From positions 1 through 64,000 of the forward strand of contig NW_027526717.1 of assembly GCF_052857255.1 (NCBI RefSeq): 64,000 bases of DNA. Direction: 5' to 3'. The notes below the pieces were generated by a model, which had not been told where the DNA came from, did not search any database, and saw nothing but the letters and a program-made list of their open reading frames with translations. Origin of the DNA: Amblyomma americanum. Lineage: Eukaryota; Arthropoda; Arachnida; Ixodida; Ixodidae. The number at the start of each line of letters is the position of its first letter. Position 1 is the first letter of the stretch. Made by a program: the position numbers and the translations under genes. Of the stretch, positions 49,596-62,400 are shown piece by piece.

Positions 49596-52500
49596 GACGT
49601 GTTCAGATTTAGCTCGTTTTGGTCTAAAACAGCTTGTTTCGTTGTATTAAGCAGGAATACATGCTTTTCGCGCAGTTATAAGAGAAAAATGTTTGACGAG
49701 TATCACGTGGAACACTTGTAATACCGATGTGTTGTGATTTAGCTCGTTTCGGTCTAAAATAGCTTGTTTCGCTGTATTAAGCAAGAATACATGCTTTTCG
49801 CGCAGTTATAAGAGAAAAAGTTTTGACGCGTATCAGAGGAACACTTGTAAAACCGATGTGTTGTGATTTAGCTCATTTCGGTCTAAAACAACTTGTTTCG
49901 CTGTATTGAGCAAGAATACATGCTTTTCGCGCAGTTATAAGAGAAGAAGTTTTGACGCGTATCAGAGGAACACTTGTAAAACCGATGTGTTCAGATTTAG
50001 CTCGTTTCGGTCTAAAACAGCTTGTTTCGTTGTATTAAGCAAGAATACATGCTTTACGCGCAGTTATAGAACAAAAAGGTTTGACGCGTATCAGAGAGAC
50101 ACTTGTAAAACCGATGTGTTGTGATTTAGCTCGTTTCGGTCTAAAACAGCTTGTTTCGTTGTATTAAGCAAGAATACATGCTTTTCGCGCAGTTATAGGA
50201 GAAAAAGTTTTGACGAGTATCAAGTGGATACTTGTAAAACCGATGTGTTCAGATTTAGCTCGTTTCGGTCTAAAACACCTTGTTTCGTTGTAGTAAGCAC
50301 AAATACATGCTTTTCGCGCAGTTATAAGAGAAAACGTTTTGACGAGTATCACGTGGAACACTTGTAATACCGATGTGTTGTGATTTAGCTCGTTTCGGTC
50401 TAAAACAGCTTGTTTCGCTGTATTAAGCAAGAATACATGCTTTTCGCGCAGTTATAGAGAAAAAGTTTTGATGCGTATCAGAGGAACACTTGTAAAACCG
50501 ATGTGTTGTGATTTAGCTCGTTTCGGTCTAAAACAGCTTGTTTCGTTGTATTAAGCAAGAATACATGCTTTTCGCGCAGTTATAAGAGAAAAAGTTTTGA
50601 CGAGTATCACGTGGATACTTGTAAAACCGATGTGTTCAGATTTAGCTCGTTTCGGTCTAAAACACCTTGTTTTGTTGTAGTAAGCACGAATACATGCTTT
50701 TCGCGTAGTTATAAGAGAAAACGTTTTGACGAGTATCACGTGGAACACTTGTAATACCGATGTGTTGTGATTTAGCTCGTTTCGGTCTAAAACAGCTTGT
50801 TTCGCTGTATTAAGCAAGAATACATGCTTTTCGCGCAGTTATAAGAGAAAAAGTTTTGACGCGTATCAGAGGAACACTTGTAAAACCGATGTGTTGTGAT
50901 TTAGCTCGTTTCGGTCTAAAACAGCTTGTTTCGCTGTATTAAGCAAGAATACATGCTTTTCGCGCAGTTATAAGAGAAAATGTTTTGACGCGTGTCACAG
51001 GGACACTTGTAAAACCGATGTGTTCAGATTTAGCTCGTTTCGGTCTAAAACAGCTTGTTTCGTTGTATTTAGCACGAATACATGCTTTTCGCGCAGTTAT
51101 AAGAGAAAAAGTTTAGACGCGTATCAGAGGAACACTTGTAAAACCGATGTGTTGTGATTTAGCTCGCTTCGGTTTAAAACAGCTTGTTTCGCTGTATTAA
51201 GCAAGAATACATGCTTTTCGCGCAGTTATAAGAGAAAAAGTTTTGACGCATAACAGAGGAACACTTGTATAACCTTTGTGTTGTGATTTAGTTCGTTTCG
51301 GTCTAAAACAGCTTGTTTCGCTGTATTAGGCAAGAATACATGCTTTTCGCGCAGTTATAAGAGAAAAAGTTTTGACGCGTATTAGAGAGACACTTGTAAA
51401 ACCGATGTGTTGTGATTTAGATCGTTTCGGTCTAAAACAGCTTGTTTCGTTGTATTAAGCAAGAATACATGCTTTTCGCGCAGTTATAAGAGAAAAAGTT
51501 TTGACGCGTATTAGAGAGACACTTGTAAAACCGATGTGTTGTGATTTAGATCGTTTCGGTCTAAAACAGCTTGTTTCGTTGTATTAAGCAAGAATACATG
51601 CTTTTCGCGCAGTTATAAGAGAAAAAGTTTTGACGCGTATCACGTGGAACACTTGTAATACCGATGTGTTATGATTTAGCTCGTTTCGGTCTAAAACAGC
51701 TTGTTTCGCTGTATTAGGCAAGAATACATGCTTTTCGCGCAGTTATAAGGGAAAAAGTTTTGACGCGTGTCACAGGGACACTTGTAAACCCGATGTGTTC
51801 AGATTTAGCTCGTTTCGGTCTAAAACAACTTGTTTCGTTCTATTTAGCACGAATACATGCTTTTCGCGCAGTTATAAGAGAAAAAGTTGAGACGCGTATC
51901 AGAGGAACACTTGTAAAACCGATGTGTTGTGATTTAGCTCGTTTCGGTCTAAAACAGCTTGTTTCGCTGTATTAAGTAAGAATACATGCTTTTCGCGCAG
52001 TTATAAGAGAAAAAGTTTTGACGCGTAACAGAGGAACACTTGTATAACCTTTGTGTTGTGATTTAGTTCGTTTCGGTCTAAAACAGCTTGTTTCGCTGTA
52101 TTAGGCAAGAATACATGCTTTTCGCGCAGTTATAAGAGAAAAAGTTTTGACGCGTATTAGAGAGACACTTGTAAAACCGATGTGTTGTGATTTAGATCGT
52201 TTCGGTCTAAAACAGCTTGTTTCGTTGTATTAAGCAAGAATACATGCTTTTCGCGCAGTTATAAGAGAAAAAGTTTTGACGCGTATTAGAGAGACACTTG
52301 TAAAACCGATGTGTTGTGATTTAGATCGTTTCGGTCTAAAACAGCTTGTTTCGTTGTATTAAGCAAGAATACATGCTTTTCGCGCTGTTATAAGAGAAAA
52401 AGTTTTGACGCGTATCACGTGGAACACTTGTAATACCGATGTGTTGTGATTTAGCTCGTTTCGGTCTAAAACAGCTTGTTTCGCTGTATTAAGTAAGAAT

Positions 52501-54761
52501 ACATGCTTTTCGCGCAGTTATAAGAGAAAAAGTTTTGACGCGTATCAGAGGAACACTTGTAAAACCGATGTGTTGTGATTTAGCTCATTTCGGTCTAAAA
52601 CAACTTGTTTCGCTGTATTGAGCAAGATTACATGCTTTTCGCGCAGTTATAAGAGAAAAAGTTTTGACGAGTATCACGTGGAACACTTGTAAAACCGATG
52701 TGTTGTGATTTAGCTCGTTTCGGTTTAAAACAGCTTGTTTCGCTGTATTAAGCAAGAATACATGCTTTTCGCGCAGTTAGAAGAGAAAAAGTTTTGACGC
52801 GTATCAGAGGAACACTTGTAAAACCGATGTGTTGTGATTTAGCTCATTTCGGTCTAAAACAGCTTGTTTCGCTGTATTAAGCAAGAATACGTGCTTTTCG
52901 CGCAGTTATAAGAGAAAAAGTTTTGACGCGTGTCACAGGGACACTTGTAAAACCGATGTGTTCAGATTTAGCTCGTTTCTGTCTGAAACAGCTTGTTTCG
53001 TTGTATTAAGCACGAATACATGCTTTTCGCGCAGTTATAAGAGAAAAAGTTTAGACGCGTATCAGAGGAACACTTGTAAAACCGATGTGTTGTGATTTAG
53101 CTCATTTCGGTCTAAAACAACTTGTTTCGCTGTATTGAGCAAGAATACATGCTTTTCGCGCAGTTATAAGAGAAAAAGTTTTGACGAGTATCACGTGGAA
53201 AACTTGTAAAACGGATGTGTTGTGATTTAGCTCGTTTCGGTTCAAAACAGCTTGTTTCGCTGTATTAAGCAAGAATACATGCTTTTCGCGCAGTTATAAG
53301 AGAAAAAGTTTTGACGCGTATCAGAGGAACACTTGTAAAACCTTTGCGTTGTGATTTAGCTCGTTTCGGTCTAAAACAACTTGTTTCAATGTATTAAGCA
53401 AGAATACATGCTTTTCGCGCAGTTTAAGAGAAAAAGTTTTGACGCGTGTCACAGGGACACTTGTAAAACCGATGTGTTCAGATTTAGCTCGTTTCGGTCT
53501 AAAACAACTTGTTTCGTTGTATTAGGCACGAATACATGCTTTAGGCGCAGTTATAGGAGAAAAAGTTTTGACGCGTATTAGAGAGACACTTGTAAAACCG
53601 ATGTGTTGTGATTTAGCTCGTTTCGGTCTAAAACAGCTTGTTTCGTTGTATTAAGCAAGAATACATGCTTTTCGCGCAGTTATAAGAGAAAAAGTTTTGA
53701 CGAGTATCACCTGGAACACTTGTAATACTGATGTGTTGTGATTTAGCTCGTTTCGGTCTAAAACAGCTTGCTTCGCTGTATTAAGCAAGAATACATGCTT
53801 TTCGCGCAGTTATAAGAGAAAAAGTTTTGACGCGTATCAGAGGAACACGTAAAACCGATGTGTTGTGATTTAGCTCGTTTCGGTCTAAAACAGCTTGTTT
53901 CGCTGTATTAAGCAAGAATACATGCTTTTCGCGCAGTTATAAGAGAAAAAGTTTTGACGCGTGTCACAGGGACACTTGTAAAACCGATGTGTTCAGATTT
54001 AGCTCGTTTCGGTCTAAAACAACTTGTTTCGTTGTATTAAGCACGAATACATGCTTTAGGCGCAGTTATAGAAGAAAAAGTTTTGACGCGTATTAGAGAG
54101 ACACTTGTAAAAACCGATGTGTTGTGATTTAGCTCCTTTAGGTCTAAAACAGCTTGTTTCGTTGTATTAAGCAAGAATACATGCTTTTCGCGCAGTTATA
54201 AGAGAAAAAGTTTTGACGAGTATCACGTGGATACTTGTAAAACCGATGTGTTCAGATTTAGCTCGTTTCGGTCTAAAACAGCTTGTTTCGTTGTATTAAG
54301 CACGAATACATGCTTTTCGCGCAGTTATAAGAGAAAAAGTTTTGACGAGTATCACGTGGAACACTTGTAATACCGATGTGTTGTGATTTAGCTCGTTTCG
54401 GTCTAAAACAGCTTGTTTCGTTGTATTAAGCACGAATACATGCTTTTCGCGCAGTTATAAGAGGAAAAGGTTAGACGCGTATCAGAGGAACACTTGTAAA
54501 ACCGATGTGTTGTGATTTAGCTCGTTTCGGTCTAAAACAGCTTGTTTCGTTGTATTAATCAAAAATACATGCTTTTCGCGCAGTTATAAGAGAAAAAGTT
54601 TGGACGCCTATCAGAGGAACACTTGTAAAACCTTTGTGTTGTGATTTAGCTCGTTTCGGTCTAAAACAGCTTGTTTCGCTGTATTAAGCAAGAATACATG
54701 CTTTTCGCGCAGTTATAAGAGAAAACGTTTTGACGAGTATCACGTGAATACTTGTAAAACC
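49596..54761 (+). repeat. Higher-order unit 7 (5166 bp, 40 monomers)
   Basis: Longest uninterrupted landmark interval. From about 51463 on it belongs to the 8005-bp tandem duplication. It includes the rare run tttctgtctgaaac (about 52976), ggaaaacttg with aaaacgga (about 53198) and tttcaatg (about 53384). All of these reappear 8005 bp downstream. Confidence 0.78.
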
Positions 54762-57700
54762 GACGTGTTCAGATTTAGCTCGTTTTGGTCTAAAACAGCT
54801 TGTTTCGTTGTATTAAGCAGGAATACATGCTTTTCGCGCAGTTATAAGAGAAAAATGTTTGACGAGTATCACGTGGAACACTTGTAATACCGATGTGTTG
54901 TGATTTAGCTCGTTTCGGTCTAAAATAGCTTGTTTCGCTGTATTAAGCAAGAATACATGCTTTTCGCGCAGTTATAAGAGAAAAAGTTTTGACGCGTATC
55001 AGAGGAACACTTGTAAAACCGATGTGTTGTGATTTAGCTCATTTCGGTCTAAAACAACTTGTTTCGCTGTATTGAGCAAGAATACATGCTTTTCGCGCAG
55101 TTATAAGAGAAAAAGTTTTGACGCGTATCAGAGGAACACTTGTAAAACCGATGTGTTCAGATTTAGCTCGTTTCGGTCTAAAACAGCTTGTTTCGTTGTA
55201 TTAAGCAAGAATACATGCTTTACGCGCAGTTATAGAACAAAAAGGTTTGACGCGTATCAGAGAGACACTTGTAAAACCGATGTGTTGTGATTTAGCTCGT
55301 TTCGGTCTAAAACAGCTTGTTTCGTTGTATTAAGCAAGAATACATGCTTTTCGCGCAGTTATAGGAGAAAAAGTTTTGACGAGTATCAAGTGGATACTTG
55401 TAAAACCGATGTGTTCAGATTTAGCTCGTTTCGGTCTAAAACACCTTGTTTCGTTGTAGTAAGCACAAATACATGCTTTTCGCGCAGTTATAAGAGAAAA
55501 CGTTTTGACGAGTATCACGTGGAAAACTTGTAATACCGATGTGTTGTGATTTAGCTCGTTTCGGTCTAAAACAGCTTGTTTCGCTGTATTAAGCAAGAAT
55601 ACATGCTTTTCGCGCAGTTATAGAGAAAAAGTTTTGATGCGTATCAGAGGAACACTTGTAAAACCGATGTGTTGTGATTTAGCTCGTTTCGGTCTAAAAC
55701 AGCTTGTTTCGTTGTATTAAGCAAGAATACATGCTTTTCGCACAGTTATAAGAGAAAAAGTTTTGACGAGTGTCACGTGGATACTTGTAAAACCGATGTG
55801 TTCAGATTTAGCTCGTTTCGGTCTAAAACACCTTGTTTTGTTGTAGTAAGCACGAATACATGCTTTTCGCGTAGTTATAAGAGAAAACGTTTTGACGAGT
55901 ATCACGTGGAACACTTGTAATACCGATGTGTTGTGATTTAGCTCGTTTCGGTCTAAAACAGCTTGTTTCGCTGTATTAGGCAAGAATACATGCTTTTCGC
56001 GCAGTTATAAGAGAAAAAGTTTTGACGCGTATCAGAGGAACACTTGTAAAACCGATGTGTTGTGATTTAGCTCGTTTCGGTCTAAAACAGCTTGTTTCGC
56101 TGTATTAAGCAAGAATACATGCTTTTCGCGCAGTTATAAGAGAAAATGTTTTGACGCGTGTCACAGGGACACTTGTAAAACCGATGTGTTCAGATTTAGC
56201 TCGTTTCGGTCTAAAACAGCTTGTTTCGTTGTATTTAGCACGAATACATGCTTTTCGCGCAGTTATAAGAGAAAAAGTTTAGACGCGTATCAGAGGAACA
56301 CTTGTAAAACCGATGTGTTGTAATTTAGCTCGCTTCGGTTTAAAACAGCTTGTTTCGCTGTATTAAGCAAGAATACATGCTTTTCGCGCAGTTATAAGAG
56401 AAAAAGTTTTGACGCATAACAGAGGAACACTTGTATAACCTTTGTGTTGTGATTTAGTTCGTTTCGGTCTAAAACAGCTTGTTTCGCTGTATTAGGCAAG
56501 AATACATGCTTTTCGCGCAGTTATAAGAGAAAAAGTTTTGACGCGTATTAGAGAGACACTTGTAAAACCGATGTGTTGTGATTTAGATCGTTTCGGTCTA
56601 AAACAGCTTGTTTCGTTGTATTAAGCAAGAATACATGCTTTTCGCGCAGTTATAAGAGAAAAAGTTTTGACGCGTATTAGAGAGACACTTGTAAAACCGA
56701 TGTGTTGTGATTTAGATCGTTTCGGTCTAAAACAGCTTGTTTCGTTGTATTAAGCAAGAATACATGCTTTTCGCGCAGTTATAAGAGAAAAAGTTTTGAC
56801 GCGTATCACGTGGAACACTTGTAATACCGATGTGTTGTGATTTAGCTCGTTTCGGTCTAAAACAGCTTGTTTCGCTGTATTAGGCAAGAATACATGCTTT
56901 TCGCGCAGTTATAAGAGAAAAAGTTTTGACGCGTATCAGAGGAACACTTGTAAAACCGATGTGTTGTGATTTAGCTCATTTCGGTCTAAAACAACTTGTT
57001 TCGCTGTATTGAGCAAGAATACATGCTTTTCGCGCAGTTATAAGAGAAGGTTTTGACGAGTATCACGTGGAACACTTGTAAAACCGATGTGTTGTGATTT
57101 AGCTCGTTTCGGTTTAAAACAGCTTGTTTCGCTGTATTAAGCAAGATACATGCTTTTCGCGCAGTTATAAGAGAAAAAGTTTTGACGCGTATCAGAGGAA
57201 CACTTGTAAAACCGATGTGTTGTGATTTAGCTCATTTCGGTCTAAAACAGCTTGTTTCGCTGTATTAAGCAAGAATACGTGCTTTTCGCGCAGTTATAAG
57301 AGAAAAAGTTTTGACGCGTGTCACAGGGACACTTGTAAAACCGATGTGTTGTGATTTAGCTCATTTCGGTCTAAAACAACTTGTTTCGCTGTATTGAGCA
57401 AGAATACATGCTTTTCGCGCAGTTATAAGAGAAAAAGTTTTGACGAGTATCACGTGGAACACTTGTAAAACCGATGTGTTGTGATTTAGCTCGTTTCGGT
57501 TTAAAACAGCTTGTTTCGCTGTATTAAGCAAGAATACATGCTTTTCGCGCAGTTATAAGAGAAAAAGTTTTGACGCGTATCAGAGGAACACTTGTAAAAC
57601 CTTTGCGTTGTGATTTAGCTCGTTTCGGTCTAAAACAGCTTGTTTCGTTGTATTAAGCAAGAATACATGCTTTTCGCGCAGTTACAAGAGAAAAAGTTTT

Positions 57701-59467
57701 GACGCGTGTCACAGGGACACTTGTAAAACCGATGTGTTCAGATTTAGCTCGTTTCGGTCTAAAACAACTTGTTTCGTTGTATTAGGCACGAATACATGCT
57801 TTAGGCGCAGTTATAGGAGAAAAAGTTTTGACGCGTATTAGAGAGACACTTGTAAAACCGATGTGTTGTGATTTAGCTCGTTTCGGTCTAAAACAGCTTG
57901 TTTCGTTGTATTAAGCAAGAATACATGCTTTTCGCGCAGTTATAAGAGAAAAAGTTTTGACGAGTATCAGAGGAACACTTGTAAAACCGATGTGTTGTGA
58001 TTTAGCTCATTTCGGTCTAAAACAGCTTGTTTCGCTGTATTAAGCAAGAATACATGCTTTTCCCGCAGTTATAAAAGAAAAAGTTTTGACGCGTATCAGA
58101 GGAACACTTGTAAAACCGATGTGTTGTGATTTAGCTCGTTTCGGTCTAAAACAGCTTGTTTCGCTGTATTAAGCAAGAATACATGCTTTTCGCGCAGGTA
58201 TAAGAGAAAAAGTTTTGACGCGTATCAGAGGAACACTTGTAAAACCGATGTGTTGTGATTTAGCTCATTTCGGTCTAAAACAGCTTGTTTCGCTGTATTA
58301 AGGAAGAATACATGCTTTTCGCGCAGTTATAGGAGAAAAAGTTTTGACGCGTATCAGAGGAACACTTGTAAAACCGATGTGTTGTGATTTAGCTCGTTTC
58401 GGTCTAAAACAGCTTGTTTCGCTGTATTAAGCAAGAATACATGCTTTTCGCGCAGTTATAAGAAAAAAGTTTTGACGCGTGTCACAGGGACACTTGTAAA
58501 ACCGATGTGTTCAGATTTAGCTCGTTTCGGTCTAAAACAACTTGTTTCGTTGTATTAAGCACGAATACATGCTTTAGGCGCAGTTATAGACGAAAAAGTT
58601 TTGACGCGTATTAGAGAGACACTTGTAAAACCGATGTGTTGTGATTTAGCTCCTTTAGGTCTAAAACAGCTTGTTTCGTTGTATTAAGCAAGAATACATG
58701 CTTTTCGCGCAGTTATAAGAGAAAAAGTTTTGACGAGTATCACGTGGATACTTGTAAAACCGATGTGTTCAGATTTAGCTCGTTTCGGTCTAAAACAGCT
58801 TGTTTCGTTGTATTAAGCACGAATACATGCTTTTCGCGCAGTTATAAGAGAAAAAGTTTTGACGAGTATCACGTGGAACACTTGTAATACCGATGTGTTG
58901 TGATTTAGCTCGTTTCGGTCTAAAACAGCTTGTTTCGTTGTATTAAGCACGAATACATGCTTTTCGCGCAGTTATAAGAGGAAAAGGTTAGACGCGTATC
59001 AGAGGAACACTTGTAAAACCGATGTGTTGTGATTTAGCTCGTTTCGGTCTAAAACAGCTTGTTTCGTTGTATTAATCAAAAATACATGCTTTTCGCGCAG
59101 TTATAAGAGAAAAAGTTTTGACGCCTATCAGAGGAACACTTGTAAAACCTTTGTGTTGTGATTTAGCTCGTTTCGGTCTAAAACAGCTTGTTTCGCTGTA
59201 TTAAGCAAGAATACATGCTTTTCGCGCAGTTATAAGAGAAAACGTTTTGACGAGTATCACGTGAATACTTGTAAAACCGACGTGTTCAGATTTAGCTCGT
59301 TTTGGTCTAAAACAGCTTGTTTCGTTGTATTAAGCAGGAATACATGCTTTTCGCGCAGTTATAAGAGAAAAATGTTTGACGAGTATCACGTGGAACACTT
59401 GTAATACCGATGTGTTGTGATTTAGCTCGTTTCGGTCTAAAATAGCTTGTTTCGCTGTATTGAGCAA
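51463..59467 (+). repeat. 8005-bp tandem duplication, first copy
   Basis: Sequence from about 51458 recurs 8005 bp downstream: gtgttatgat 51666/59671, tttctgtctgaaac about 52976/60981, cctgg 53710/61715 and ggaaaacttg about 55522/63526. The shift drops to 8004 after one extra a in gtaaaaaccg near 54112, the only difference I found by eye. 8005 bp is 62 monomers plus 7 bases, the excess being explained by 130-bp subtype c monomers. Confidence 0.9.
54762..59278 (+). repeat. Higher-order unit 8 (4517 bp, 35 monomers)
   Basis: The first part (54762 to about 55996) is copied again at the end of the window. The remainder resembles the 43-46 kb region: cgcttcggttt near 56330, gcaagatacat near 57141 and gagaaggttttg near 57045. 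A hybrid monomer with gacgagtatcagagg near 57960 replaces the usual cacctgg monomer followed by a subtype a monomer, which indicates a one-monomer deletion. Confidence 0.77.
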
Positions 59468-62400
59468 GAATACATGCTTTTCGCGCAGTTATAAGAGAAA
59501 AAGTTTTGACGCGTATTAGAGAGACACTTGTAAAACCGATGTGTTGTGATTTAGATCGTTTCGGTCTAAAACAGCTTGTTTCGTTGTATTAAGCAAGAAT
59601 ACATGCTTTTCGCGCAGTTATAAGAGAAAAAGTTTTGACGCGTATCACGTGGAACACTTGTAATACCGATGTGTTATGATTTAGCTCGTTTCGGTCTAAA
59701 ACAGCTTGTTTCGCTGTATTAGGCAAGAATACATGCTTTTCGCGCAGTTATAAGGGAAAAAGTTTTGACGCGTGTCACAGGGACACTTGTAAACCCGATG
59801 TGTTCAGATTTAGCTCGTTTCGGTCTAAAACAACTTGTTTCGTTCTATTTAGCACGAATACATGCTTTTCGCGCAGTTATAAGAGAAAAAGTTGAGACGC
59901 GTATCAGAGGAACACTTGTAAAACCGATGTGTTGTGATTTAGCTCGTTTCGGTCTAAAACAGCTTGTTTCGCTGTATTAAGTAAGAATACATGCTTTTCG
60001 CGCAGTTATAAGAGAAAAAGTTTTGACGCGTAACAGAGGAACACTTGTATAACCTTTGTGTTGTGATTTAGTTCGTTTCGGTCTAAAACAGCTTGTTTCG
60101 CTGTATTAGGCAAGAATACATGCTTTTCGCGCAGTTATAAGAGAAAAAGTTTTGACGCGTATTAGAGAGACACTTGTAAAACCGATGTGTTGTGATTTAG
60201 ATCGTTTCGGTCTAAAACAGCTTGTTTCGTTGTATTAAGCAAGAATACATGCTTTTCGCGCAGTTATAAGAGAAAAAGTTTTGACGCGTATTAGAGAGAC
60301 ACTTGTAAAACCGATGTGTTGTGATTTAGATCGTTTCGGTCTAAAACAGCTTGTTTCGTTGTATTAAGCAAGAATACATGCTTTTCGCGCTGTTATAAGA
60401 GAAAAAGTTTTGACGCGTATCACGTGGAACACTTGTAATACCGATGTGTTGTGATTTAGCTCGTTTCGGTCTAAAACAGCTTGTTTCGCTGTATTAAGTA
60501 AGAATACATGCTTTTCGCGCAGTTATAAGAGAAAAAGTTTTGACGCGTATCAGAGGAACACTTGTAAAACCGATGTGTTGTGATTTAGCTCATTTCGGTC
60601 TAAAACAACTTGTTTCGCTGTATTGAGCAAGATTACATGCTTTTCGCGCAGTTATAAGAGAAAAAGTTTTGACGAGTATCACGTGGAACACTTGTAAAAC
60701 CGATGTGTTGTGATTTAGCTCGTTTCGGTTTAAAACAGCTTGTTTCGCTGTATTAAGCAAGAATACATGCTTTTCGCGCAGTTAGAAGAGAAAAAGTTTT
60801 GACGCGTATCAGAGGAACACTTGTAAAACCGATGTGTTGTGATTTAGCTCATTTCGGTCTAAAACAGCTTGTTTCGCTGTATTAAGCAAGAATACGTGCT
60901 TTTCGCGCAGTTATAAGAGAAAAAGTTTTGACGCGTGTCACAGGGACACTTGTAAAACCGATGTGTTCAGATTTAGCTCGTTTCTGTCTGAAACAGCTTG
61001 TTTCGTTGTATTAAGCACGAATACATGCTTTTCGCGCAGTTATAAGAGAAAAAGTTTAGACGCGTATCAGAGGAACACTTGTAAAACCGATGTGTTGTGA
61101 TTTAGCTCATTTCGGTCTAAAACAACTTGTTTCGCTGTATTGAGCAAGAATACATGCTTTTCGCGCAGTTATAAGAGAAAAAGTTTTGACGAGTATCACG
61201 TGGAAAACTTGTAAAACGGATGTGTTGTGATTTAGCTCGTTTCGGTTCAAAACAGCTTGTTTCGCTGTATTAAGCAAGAATACATGCTTTTCGCGCAGTT
61301 ATAAGAGAAAAAGTTTTGACGCGTATCAGAGGAACACTTGTAAAACCTTTGCGTTGTGATTTAGCTCGTTTCGGTCTAAAACAACTTGTTTCAATGTATT
61401 AAGCAAGAATACATGCTTTTCGCGCAGTTTAAGAGAAAAAGTTTTGACGCGTGTCACAGGGACACTTGTAAAACCGATGTGTTCAGATTTAGCTCGTTTC
61501 GGTCTAAAACAACTTGTTTCGTTGTATTAGGCACGAATACATGCTTTAGGCGCAGTTATAGGAGAAAAAGTTTTGACGCGTATTAGAGAGACACTTGTAA
61601 AACCGATGTGTTGTGATTTAGCTCGTTTCGGTCTAAAACAGCTTGTTTCGTTGTATTAAGCAAGAATACATGCTTTTCGCGCAGTTATAAGAGAAAAAGT
61701 TTTGACGAGTATCACCTGGAACACTTGTAATACTGATGTGTTGTGATTTAGCTCGTTTCGGTCTAAAACAGCTTGCTTCGCTGTATTAAGCAAGAATACA
61801 TGCTTTTCGCGCAGTTATAAGAGAAAAAGTTTTGACGCGTATCAGAGGAACACGTAAAACCGATGTGTTGTGATTTAGCTCGTTTCGGTCTAAAACAGCT
61901 TGTTTCGCTGTATTAAGCAAGAATACATGCTTTTCGCGCAGTTATAAGAGAAAAAGTTTTGACGCGTGTCACAGGGACACTTGTAAAACCGATGTGTTCA
62001 GATTTAGCTCGTTTCGGTCTAAAACAACTTGTTTCGTTGTATTAAGCACGAATACATGCTTTAGGCGCAGTTATAGAAGAAAAAGTTTTGACGCGTATTA
62101 GAGAGACACTTGTAAAACCGATGTGTTGTGATTTAGCTCCTTTAGGTCTAAAACAGCTTGTTTCGTTGTATTAAGCAAGAATACATGCTTTTCGCGCAGT
62201 TATAAGAGAAAAAGTTTTGACGAGTATCACGTGGATACTTGTAAAACCGATGTGTTCAGATTTAGCTCGTTTCGGTCTAAAACAGCTTGTTTCGTTGTAT
62301 TAAGCACGAATACATGCTTTTCGCGCAGTTATAAGAGAAAAAGTTTTGACGAGTATCACGTGGAACACTTGTAATACCGATGTGTTGTGATTTAGCTCGT